NCBI GenBank assembly: GCA_942492125.1
Contig: CALODM010000032.1
Span: 62,001-126,000, forward strand
DNA: 64,000 bases
Source of the DNA: BCD1 sp942492125
Lineage (GTDB): Bacteria > Bacteroidota > Bacteroidia > Chitinophagales > Saprospiraceae
Direction of reading: 5' to 3'
Made by a program: the position numbers and the translations under genes. Within the stretch, counting starts at the first letter, position 1. Every line of letters begins with the position of its first letter. This document shows, piece by piece, positions 19,606 through 27,197 of the stretch. The notes beneath the pieces were generated by a model. That model saw only the letters and a program-made list of their open reading frames with translations, was not told the origin of the DNA and ran no database searches.

Positions 19606-21279
19606 TCAGGCGACTGCTGCGGCCTTTCGCTCATACAGTACGTCACAAATGGCATCCATATCTTCCAGAAGCCCTGTTTGTGTCTGGTAGATCTCCGTGA
19701 GGTTGAGTTGGTTTTCAAACTGGCGGACCTCCTCAGGTGACAGTGTATCGGCACCGAGTATCCACTTCAACCCATCCTGCCCTACTTTCATGACGGCCTC
19801 TCTGGCATAAATACGGCTCAACAGTGCCAGGGCTTGTGCGTCAAATCTAGCATCAGCCTTTTCATGCAATGTACCTTCGGCAGCTCTGGCAGCACGCCGT
19901 GCCATAGATCCGGCACATTCCGCCCAGGCCACGAGCTCCCCGATTCTAAATAAGATATGTTGATTTCTGGTAAGTCTTCTGACTCTGGCTCTTTCGAGCA
20001 ATTCCGCAAGGGTATGTAAACCAATGGCGGCAATACCGGCTCCGACATTAGGGTTTTTGGCGTGAAGCCGTTCCATTTCCACTGCTTTTTCGTGGTAGTA
20101 CTGTCCTCTTGATTTGAGATGCAATTGCCAGCGGTCACGGCTGATGGTCATTTCCATGATTTCGGAAGTACCTTCATAGATGGTGGTGATTCGCACATCG
20201 CGTTTGTGTTTTTCCACCATATACTCTTTGGTATACCCATAACCTCCCAGGGCCTGAATACTGGCATCTGCTGCCATGTTACCGGCTTCGGTTGCCATGT
20301 ATTTGGCGATAGCCCCCTCTGTATTGAGGTTGCCTTCATTATTATCAATGCGTTCTGCAGTTTCTTCAACATAAGAACGGGCTGCTTCCAGTCGGGCCAC
20401 ATGCGGAACGATCAATTTATGGGTATATCCTTGTTTTTCAGAAAGAGGTGTTCCCCTCTGAATGCGCTCCATAGAGTAAGGGATTGCTTTATCCAATGCT
20501 CCCCAACCGCCACCAAGGCCGAAGGCTGCTACCATAAGTCGTGTATATCCGAAAACGAGCTGAGCCTGGAACAATCCTTTCCCTTCTCCTTCTCCAATGA
20601 GGTTTTCAACAGGAACGAATACATCTTCCAGTGCCAGGGCAGCGGTATTACTGGTACGGATACCATGTTTGTCCTCCGGTTTTCCATAAGAAAAACCTTC
20701 CGCTCCTTTTTCCAGTACAAACCAGGTAGGTCCTCCCGGAGCTTTGGCCAGGATGGTGTACAAATCGGCATAACCACCATTACTGATCCACTGCTTATTT
20801 CCATTGAGTTTATAACCGATGATCTTACCATCTTCTTCAACAGGCGTTGCGGTGGTCCGTAAAGACCCCAGGTCAGACCCTGCATCAGGTTCAGTAGCAC
20901 CATAAGCCATCAGGAGGCCCTCAACGGCCACTCTGGTCAACCATTTTTTCTTTTGTTCTTCGGTAGCACCAAAAACGATAGGATCTGCACCGAGGAAGGT
21001 AGCAAAGATTCCGGTGGCCACACCAAGGTCTATACTGGCCATGGTTTCACAAACGCGGTAGGAATCCCAGGCACCCCCGCCCATTCCTTCAAATTCTTCA
21101 GGGATAAAGATCAGGTGAAGCCCAAGGCCGTCACCACACATTTGACGAATTTCGTCTATTGGAAATTCATCATTATGGTCCAGTTCTAATAACCTGGATA
21201 CCGGAAAGCTTTCTGTTGCAAAATCCTTGATCGCCTCAACGATCATATCGAGTTCGCTTTTGTCAATTCCTGTTGCCAT
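19606..21279 (-). CDS. Acyl-CoA dehydrogenase family protein
   Basis: FAD-dependent dehydrogenase of 557 residues that introduces an alpha,beta double bond into acyl thioesters. The FAD/substrate segments YGATEPDAGSDL and KQWISNGGYADLY, and GGYGYTKEYMVEKHKRD further on, are typical. The catalytic base is Glu369 in TTIYEGTSEI. The C-terminal extension of about 170 residues (ELLERARVRRLTRNQ... through DAICDVLYER) is longer than in short-chain enzymes and resembles the longer bacterial ACADs. Start ATG at 21279. It lies about 98 bp upstream of the megasynthase on the same strand. Because that synthase lacks an enoylreductase, the enzyme may act on carrier- or CoA-bound intermediates, or prepare an unsaturated starter; this is inference. 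Confidence 0.93.
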   Translation of the reverse strand: MATGIDKSELDMIVEAIKDFATESFPVSRLLELDHNDEFPIDEIRQMCGDGLGLHLIFIPEEFEGMGGGAWDSYRVCETMASIDLGVATGIFATFLGADPIVFGATEEQKKKWLTRVAVEGLLMAYGATEPDAGSDLGSLRTTATPVEEDGKIIGYKLNGNKQWISNGGYADLYTILAKAPGGPTWFVLEKGAEGFSYGKPEDKHGIRTSNTAALALEDVFVPVENLIGEGEGKGLFQAQLVFGYTRLMVAAFGLGGGWGALDKAIPYSMERIQRGTPLSEKQGYTHKLIVPHVARLEAARSYVEETAERIDNNEGNLNTEGAIAKYMATEAGNMAADASIQALGGYGYTKEYMVEKHKRDVRITTIYEGTSEIMEMTISRDRWQLHLKSRGQYYHEKAVEMERLHAKNPNVGAGIAAIGLHTLAELLERARVRRLTRNQHILFRIGELVAWAECAGSMARRAARAAEGTLHEKADARFDAQALALLSRIYAREAVMKVGQDGLKWILGADTLSPEEVRQFENQLNLTEIYQTQTGLLEDMDAICDVLYERKAAAVA

Positions 21280-21340
21280 CTTTTAATCAATTGATTGTTA
21301 AAAAGAATTTAGCCGGGACAACAGGTGTTCAATTTTTTGA

Positions 21341-21372
21341 ATAGAAAGTTTAGAGAGAATGATACTTTCTAT
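21341..21372 (-). promoter_or_regulatory. Inverted repeat upstream of the lipid-synthase operon
   Basis: A perfect 9-bp inverted repeat, ATAGAAAGT (21341-21349) and ACTTTCTAT (21364-21372), separated by 14 bp, lies 62-93 bp upstream of the acyl-CoA dehydrogenase start. Its size and position suit a dimeric regulator's operator. No TAnnTTTG promoter match was found here. Confidence 0.35.
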
Positions 21373-21704
21373 CTGGTGTTTTTAGCGTTAGTAAAAATAG
21401 TAAAAAGGAATGAGGGCTCAAATTATAACCCTTTTTAGGAAAATGATAAAAATGACGTCCAACAACAAAAATACACAAGCATAACAATTTGATTATCAAT
21501 CAAAAAAGAGAGAATAATTTCTCAACCCCAGAAAGTTCTGATTGATAAAAATCATGGTTTGGCCCGATAAAGGTCACCAAAATGAGGAGTAAATTGCGAC
21601 TCTTAGGGTGAAGGTGAGCCCAAGGATTGTAGATTGTCCTACCCGGAGTGAAACATGAATTAGCTTGATTTTTAGTTTAGCATTCATTTTTTAAGCCATA
21701 AAAA

Positions 21705-21883
21705 GAGGACGCTTCAAAAGTTAAGTTCCTACTATATCGGAAAATATGGTTTTTACCCTGCAAACCCTGCTGACATTTCTATATATCCCCTTATCAAATT
21801 CTGCATTTTTCCGGCCAATGGAATGGGATTTCACCTAGTTACATCTGCGTATAGTGACTGCAAATAACTTTTGAGACAGCTCC
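21705..21883. mobile_element. Possible degraded MITE with imperfect terminal inverted repeats
   Basis: The 668-bp gap 21280-21947 has no gene. Inside it, GACGCTTCAAAAGTTAAG (from 21708) faces the reverse-strand GCTGTCTCAAAAGTTATT (from 21881), which share TCAAAAGTTA and partial flanking bases. The unit is about 180 bp. The GAGNCTGTCTCAAAAGT-like end resembles inverted repeats of several insertion-sequence groups. No transposase is encoded. Weakly supported. Confidence 0.3.
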
Positions 21884-21947
21884 AGTCTAAGGTGACTCTT
21901 TGGTCTGCTTTACTTGCGTTTTAAAAAAATTGACAATCCCTTTTTCC

Positions 21948-22313
21948 TCAAAAAAACATTCCTTTATCTACCGGAGCCGTCGGCTTTTGGGCAGGATTAT
22001 CGATGGGCTCGTCATTTTTCTCGCGTGTTGAAATTTTGTATGCAACAACAGATGCCAAAATGATGAAAATCGCCCCCAGTACCTTATTGATTTTTACCAC
22101 GGTAAGATGGCTAACGCTGCGAACAACAAATAAGGAAGCAATAAATGCTAATCCCGCAGTCACTAAACCATAAAATAAAACGATGGCGCCGCCTGCAAGC
22201 ATTTGCCCTTTACCGGCTCCGAGGAATTTGGCGACAAAAAGACCTCCAATGAAACATACGATTATGGTGAGTAAGTAAAGCAGCAGACTTGCGGGTTTGA
22301 TTAGCTTGTTCAT
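21948..22313 (-). CDS. Small membrane protein of unknown function
   Basis: 121-residue protein with three hydrophobic segments (about residues 8-28, 38-62 and 78-98) and a polar tail of about 25 residues (STREKNDEPIDNPAQKP). A Gly-rich turn GAGKGQMLAGGA lies between the first two helices. No family recognised; the tail probably faces the cytoplasm. It is on the same strand as the serine hydrolase upstream, separated by two overlapping hairpins. Start MNKLIKPAS at 22313. Confidence 0.65.
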   Translation of the reverse strand: MNKLIKPASLLLYLLTIIVCFIGGLFVAKFLGAGKGQMLAGGAIVLFYGLVTAGLAFIASLFVVRSVSHLTVVKINKVLGAIFIILASVVAYKISTREKNDEPIDNPAQKPTAPVDKGMFF

Positions 22314-22393
22314 ATGATAAAATTATTTTTAAAAAGAGCTCACTTCTATTGCAGGATGTATTGCTTGATTAACATGTAGAATTAAAGCTCAGA

Positions 22394-22448
22394 GGGTTAA
22401 ATTAGGTTTAATTTAACCCTCACCACTGTTTTTATGAGTGGTGAGGGT
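22394..22448. terminator. Two overlapping, mutually exclusive hairpins
   Basis: Hairpin A: GGGTTAAATTA (22394-22404) with TAATTTAACCC (22409-22419), 11 bp perfect. Hairpin B: ACCCTCACCACT (22416-22427) with AGTGGTGAGGGT (22437-22448), 12 bp perfect. They share 22416-22419, so both cannot form fully in one transcript. They lie 8 bp past the stop of the serine hydrolase, read on the minus strand, so termination is the simplest role. Confidence 0.6.
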
Positions 22449-22455
22449 CAGGTTT

Positions 22456-24162
22456 TTACTCAATTTTCTTTGCTACAAAATCCCCTCCCTGGTGTAAAGT
22501 AAGACTAACGGTTTTACCACTTTCGTCCTTATTAAATGTAATTTGCGCATCAACTATCTTACTATAAAAACGATTTTTGGAAGCCGGAAAAATCTCACTT
22601 TTCTGTTGCCCTGTCGGGAAAATGAACATTTGATTACCCTGTCTGGATATGGCCAGGATAAAACCGGGTTGCAATTCATATTTTCCCACATAACTTTCCA
22701 GCACATCTTCAGCAATGGATACCTTAGTTTTTATCTCTGACTCCTCCAGCCCCAGCTTTTTGAGCATGCTTATCCCGTTTTCATTATTGGGATTCAATTC
22801 GATGGATTTTTTGTAATTTTTGACGGCCAGATCATTCTCTCCGTTTTCCATGTAAGCCTCTCCCAGGCTATCATAAACGTTGGAGGAGTTTGGAAATAAT
22901 CCCACATTGAGTTTAAAAATCGCAATTGCTCCGTCGTAGTCTTTGGCATTCAAGTACTCATAGCCTAATCCATTGATGCCCATTTCATCCAGTTCATATT
23001 CATCCAATCCTGCGTCAACCAGTTTTTTAAAGTCATTGATGGCGGTTTCGATATCATTTCCCTTGAGCATTTCAGCCAGTTTACCTGACAAAGGAATTTT
23101 AGGCAGATCAAAATCCTCACCATTTAAGATATTGGTAATCGCGGTGTTGATGTCCCCCATAGCCAGGGCATCACCTTTATTGGTCAGGATCACATGAGCA
23201 TTATTTTTACTCAAATCCCTGCGAATAAATGTCCGGTAACCGTTCATTCCACCTGAGTGACTAACAATTTTTCCGTTGTCCGTTTCCTGGATACCCCAGC
23301 CATAGCCATAATTGGATATTTCACCGCTATTGAGTTTAACGGGTGTAAAAGCTTCTTCCAGGGTTTCTTTCTTAACCAGCTTTTCGGTATACAAAGCCTG
23401 GTCCCATTTGTACAGATCGTCAATAACGGAGTACATTCCACCGGCGCCGGAAGTAAGAATTTCATAATCATTATATCCGCTGATATGATGGTGGCCTTTG
23501 GCACGGTTAGCCACTTCAGGTTTTGATTCATCGTATACCAGTGTGCTTTTCATTTTAAGCGGCATAAAAATATTCTTCTTCATAAATTTGTGAAATGGCA
23601 TCCCGGAAACTTTCTCAACAATCATAGCCAACAACACATAACCTCCGTTGCTATAAGAATACTTTTCTCCGGGTTCAAAATCGAGTTTTTCCTGCTTGAC
23701 CAATAAATCCTTCACATCAGCATTTGTCAAATCAACTTTGTAGGCCCCCAACCGGTAATGATCGGGAATACCGGAGGTGTGTGTCATCAGGTGACGCACC
23801 GTTACCCTATCTGCATAATCCGGAAATTCCGGGAAGAATTTCGTCAATTTATCCTCGTAGGAAAGTTTGCCTTTTTCTTTAAGCATCATTACTGCCATCG
23901 TCGTAAATTGCTTGGAAACGGAGGCCAGATAAAAGGATGACTCCGGCTTGAGTTTTTCTTTTGTTTCCATGTCAGCGTATCCATAAGCTTTTCGGAATAT
24001 AACCTTCCCGTTCTCGGAAACGAGTATGGTTCCGTTGAACAGGTTGTTTTCAAAACAGTGGGTCATTAATTTGTCCAGTTGTTCCGTTTTGGTGGTGGAT
24101 TGAGAAAAAGTGGGTGCAATGAACAAAAGCACTGCTAAAGTCAAGGTGATTAACTGTTTCAT
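22456..24162 (-). CDS. Serine hydrolase, beta-lactamase/class C-like, with TPR tail
   Basis: Exported hydrolase of 568 residues. A signal peptide (MKQLITLTLAVLLFIAPTFSQS) leads into a penicillin-binding/class C beta-lactamase fold with Ser81-x-x-Lys84 (SVSK), Tyr170-Ser-Asn (YSN) and HSGGMNGY, the three catalytic boxes. After about residue 400 come two TPR-like helical repeats (YDGAIAIFKLNVGLFPNSSNV, then NDLAVKNYKKSIELNPNN in the next) and a C-terminal strand-rich domain of about 85 residues. Family members include esterases, D-aminopeptidases and peptidoglycan hydrolases; beta-lactam resistance should not be assumed. Monocistronic, followed by overlapping hairpins. Confidence 0.85.
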   Translation of the reverse strand: MKQLITLTLAVLLFIAPTFSQSTTKTEQLDKLMTHCFENNLFNGTILVSENGKVIFRKAYGYADMETKEKLKPESSFYLASVSKQFTTMAVMMLKEKGKLSYEDKLTKFFPEFPDYADRVTVRHLMTHTSGIPDHYRLGAYKVDLTNADVKDLLVKQEKLDFEPGEKYSYSNGGYVLLAMIVEKVSGMPFHKFMKKNIFMPLKMKSTLVYDESKPEVANRAKGHHHISGYNDYEILTSGAGGMYSVIDDLYKWDQALYTEKLVKKETLEEAFTPVKLNSGEISNYGYGWGIQETDNGKIVSHSGGMNGYRTFIRRDLSKNNAHVILTNKGDALAMGDINTAITNILNGEDFDLPKIPLSGKLAEMLKGNDIETAINDFKKLVDAGLDEYELDEMGINGLGYEYLNAKDYDGAIAIFKLNVGLFPNSSNVYDSLGEAYMENGENDLAVKNYKKSIELNPNNENGISMLKKLGLEESEIKTKVSIAEDVLESYVGKYELQPGFILAISRQGNQMFIFPTGQQKSEIFPASKNRFYSKIVDAQITFNKDESGKTVSLTLHQGGDFVAKKIE

Positions 24163-24253
24163 TTTTTTGAATTTTAAGTGATGGTAAATAAATATAATGG
24201 GAGGAAGGTTCGTAATTCAATCTAAAAGTACGAAAAAATGGAAAGGGATGGTA

Positions 24254-24571
24254 TCATTGGATAGTTCCTATTACCTGATCAAATCTTAAAGCGCAATCCA
24301 GATTAAGAAAATGTAGGATAGATAAGCAGGCCTGAACATTTTGGAACCTGTACCGAAACACCCCCCTTTTATTGACAAAAACAATTCCATCATCAATAGG
24401 CCAATCCAGATTTTTGGCCAGTAAAAATTGATCACCCTTTTTAAGAAAAAATGATGTACATCCGTTAACCTGGCCCGGAATAAGCCAACTTAGAATAAAT
24501 AATACCCCTAGAATTTTATTAATCGGAATTGAAAAATCCAGTTTTTCCATTATCATTTTAATCAGGCTCAT
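24254..24571 (-). pseudogene. N-terminal fragment of a linear-amide C-N hydrolase (choloylglycine hydrolase-like)
   Basis: 105 residues with a signal peptide-like leader ending ...PGQVNG, then CTSFFLKKGDQFLLAKNLDW and DDGIVFVNKRG. This matches the start of Ntn-type C-N hydrolases (penicillin V acylase/bile salt hydrolase group), whose mature N-terminal Cys is the nucleophile. After VNKRG the homology is lost and the frame ends, whereas the family needs about 300 residues. A truncated relic is therefore likely. The gap 24572-24809 upstream holds no gene. Confidence 0.6.
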
Positions 24572-24745
24572 AAGTAATATCCAATTTATAAAAAGCAGGA
24601 GTTAGTATCCATATCAGCAAAAAGTATTTAATGCATTTTAGATAATAAAGGTATTTCAAGGTGTTTAAATACGTTCACAAACGGCTATAAACGATTATAA
24701 CCGGCAGTAACCGGCTAACTTCCGACTAATAGCTTCCTTCTCCCT

Positions 24746-24753
24746 TATTTTTG
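24746..24753 (+). promoter_or_regulatory. Putative -7 promoter element
   Basis: TATTTTTG fits TAnnTTTG and lies 56 bp before the ATG at 24810. No clear -33 element is seen. Confidence 0.35.
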
Positions 24754-24809
24754 TTAAAAAGCTGGTGTTCCCATATCAGCCAAATTGATAAACCTTATAA
24801 AATCAAATC

Positions 24810-25580
24810 ATGCAAGACCACAACACACGCTCAAGAGTGATTTATGACAACTTAATTACAGAATTCCTTGACCTTGGGTTAGACCCGGAGGAATTGATCC
24901 AATTTGATCCTGATGAACTGGTATATAAAAACCGCCTATTATCAGACTTGCTGAGGTTTACCAAAAAATACCTTCGACACAGAAGCCGGGAAGTGATGGA
25001 ACTTACGAACGATCCATTCCCGCCTGTATTTCCTTTTATTTCTCCGGAAAGTGACTGGTATCGTTTTGAACGGTGGATTCGCGGGGAAAGTGTTCGGGAA
25101 ACGATCAGGGCTCAACTGCCGGAAACGCTGCACATAAAAACCTCAGCCGAACTTTCAGAAGAGGAATTGCCCGGGGCTATTAATGATTTGACCACAGCCT
25201 TGGCATCCCAAGGGTTTTACGTCGATCTTAAGGACATTCCCGACAGGCTTTATTATGAGTATATCCTCGAGTGGATTGAGGAGGAGCAGGAACTTTGCCT
25301 GGAGGGCGGATGGCATCTGGATGGTTGTACCGGTTATTGTCCGGGCTGTGTTCAGCGGCCCTGGTGTGATACCGGCCTTAAAAACGTATGGCAAGAAGAT
25401 GAAGATGCGGGAATGATGGCACTTCCCGAAGAATTAAAAAATTATCTTTCTGCCAGTCCGGTCTCCCTCGCGGTGATGCTTCGGGATGAAATAAAAGGAA
25501 ACGATGCTTTTTGGATCGATGACCGACCGGATACTGGAATGTCGGATAATTGGAGGCCAATGGGGTTGTCAGTTAATTGA
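24810..25580 (+). CDS. Unknown acidic protein with a Cys cluster
   Basis: 256-residue soluble protein of no recognised family. The first half is helical and charged (RSRVIYDNLITEFLDLGLDPEELI; KYLRHRSREVMEL). The centre has YYEYILEWIEEEQELC (Cys163) followed by Cys173, Cys177, Cys180 and Cys186 in CTGYCPGCVQRPWC, a plausible zinc or iron-sulfur site. The C-terminal part is acidic. No signal peptide, so probably cytoplasmic. It is an isolated plus-strand gene between minus-strand units with a possible TAnnTTTG element upstream. Function unknown. Confidence 0.65.
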   Translation: MQDHNTRSRVIYDNLITEFLDLGLDPEELIQFDPDELVYKNRLLSDLLRFTKKYLRHRSREVMELTNDPFPPVFPFISPESDWYRFERWIRGESVRETIRAQLPETLHIKTSAELSEEELPGAINDLTTALASQGFYVDLKDIPDRLYYEYILEWIEEEQELCLEGGWHLDGCTGYCPGCVQRPWCDTGLKNVWQEDEDAGMMALPEELKNYLSASPVSLAVMLRDEIKGNDAFWIDDRPDTGMSDNWRPMGLSVN

Positions 25581-25741
25581 CCAGTTGATTGTTGCTTTTT
25601 ACAAAATCTTTTGAGCTATACCGTAAAGCTGCGCGAAGGCCCGCTATGTTGCGCAGAGGAGCGTTCTTAATAGATTTTCCTGGAGACTATTTACTTGACC
25701 AAACATTCTGCCACCCGGAATATCCGCCCGTTTTCAAAGTA

Positions 25742-27103
25742 TTAATCTAATCTCGTTGGTTTATCAGGGATAATCCAGCTATTGTTCAAGGAATCTACAA
25801 CACCATGCATTTCTTCTTTCACTACCCTGTCAATTATTCCAATCCCTTTTTCTGCCATTTTTTCAAAGGTATCAATTCCGTTATCCGGGAAATTTTGCCT
25901 GGTTCTGTGTATATCAAACCTGTTCGAGAATTTCCTGCTAAACGCATCTTCAATACCCTTCTTTCCTATCATAAACCCAAGCAGTCCTCCCCAGGTAGCC
26001 GTGGGATTATCAGAATCCCATCCAGTCAGCGATCCGATCTTAATGGTTTCAACAATATCCCCTTTGCCATAAAAAAGGCTTACCAGGCTGGCTGCAAAAT
26101 TTATTCCCGATGCAAAACACCCATTACAGTAAAGGTTTTTGGAGGTAATATGATAGCCCCCTTGTTGTTCCACCTGGTATCTGTAATAAATGGAATCTCT
26201 GGTTTGCTCCCATGAAATTCCCGAATCATATTTCTCCCTAACGAAATCATACATATCCCCGGCATAGGAGTCATCAGGAAGCACCCTACGGGATTGATCG
26301 GCCATCCAAAACAGTTTTTGATCAATAGTCAGACGACTATCCGCTGAGGAGGCCAGGGCATGCATCATTACGTAAAACTCCGCTATGTGAGCAGCATCCT
26401 TTCTGGCTGTTGTTCGGATAGGCAGGTATGCCATTTTGAGGGCAATATCTGCACGGGCAGGTGCCAACAGGCCGAATATCTCAGTCGTCAATTGGGCATC
26501 GATCATTTCAAAATGCTCATTCCTGGCAGGATCACTGGTTTCCGGAGGAAGTATTCCTTCCTGCATAAGATCGAAAGCTTTTTGATTGGAAACCCATAAA
26601 TAGTTCTCCTCCTCCTGCCTGATGTGTTTTAACCACCCGTTCCGGATCTGATCAGGTGTTAAACGAGTGGTCTTATGGGTATACAACAAATGCTGATACA
26701 TGTATTCAATATCCGTATCATCATCTGCGCCCCATATCTCATGGGTATCTCTAAACACGAAATCAATGACAGGAGATAGATCACTTGGCAAACCTGCTCC
26801 CCAGATACTTGGCTGATCTGGTTTCCCCCAATCCGCTCTTGTATAAAAGTCTCCGGTTTTAATATCGCCGATATTACCAATTTTATCCATCTCGGTTACC
26901 AGGCCTGTCCAGTTGGCAATACATTGCCCCAGCCAGAATCCATACAACTGGTCAGCATAGTCTTTCCGGGATATCGTGATCTGTGCAGAGTGATCATCAT
27001 TTAAAGCCAAACCAGGCCAGCTTCCAGAACTTTTTAAGTGCTGTTGCCCAAAAGAGACAATAACCATCACCATTATTGTTCCCAAAAGATTTTTCACAAT
27101 CAC
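25742..27103 (-). CDS. Exported ADP-ribosylglycohydrolase-family protein
   Basis: 453 residues with an N-terminal signal peptide-like segment (NLLGTIMVMVIVSFGQQ), then the all-helical ADP-ribosylglycohydrolase (DraG/ARH) fold. Metal-ligand motifs are readable: YGFWLGQCIANWTGL near the start, WGADDDTDIEYMY (about residues 125-137) and TGWDSDNPTATWGGLLG near 360. The canonical family removes ADP-ribose from proteins in the cytoplasm, but an exported member at the end of a glycan-utilisation operon may cleave another glycosidic bond; that is inference. It lies 94 bp downstream of the T9SS GH16 gene on the same strand. Intact, of expected length. Confidence 0.85.
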   Translation of the reverse strand: MIVKNLLGTIMVMVIVSFGQQHLKSSGSWPGLALNDDHSAQITISRKDYADQLYGFWLGQCIANWTGLVTEMDKIGNIGDIKTGDFYTRADWGKPDQPSIWGAGLPSDLSPVIDFVFRDTHEIWGADDDTDIEYMYQHLLYTHKTTRLTPDQIRNGWLKHIRQEEENYLWVSNQKAFDLMQEGILPPETSDPARNEHFEMIDAQLTTEIFGLLAPARADIALKMAYLPIRTTARKDAAHIAEFYVMMHALASSADSRLTIDQKLFWMADQSRRVLPDDSYAGDMYDFVREKYDSGISWEQTRDSIYYRYQVEQQGGYHITSKNLYCNGCFASGINFAASLVSLFYGKGDIVETIKIGSLTGWDSDNPTATWGGLLGFMIGKKGIEDAFSRKFSNRFDIHRTRQNFPDNGIDTFEKMAEKGIGIIDRVVKEEMHGVVDSLNNSWIIPDKPTRLD

Positions 27104-27197
27104 GTTTTTAGAGATTTTTTAAAAAATAAATGAAAAAGATTGCTCCATTTTTCTAATAAACAGAACGGAATCTATTCTGGTCAAACTGTTTTCAAGG

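Noticed and set aside
22456..24162. Antibiotic-resistance beta-lactamase
   Set aside because: The catalytic boxes are shared by many esterases and peptidases, and the TPR tail is not a resistance-enzyme feature.
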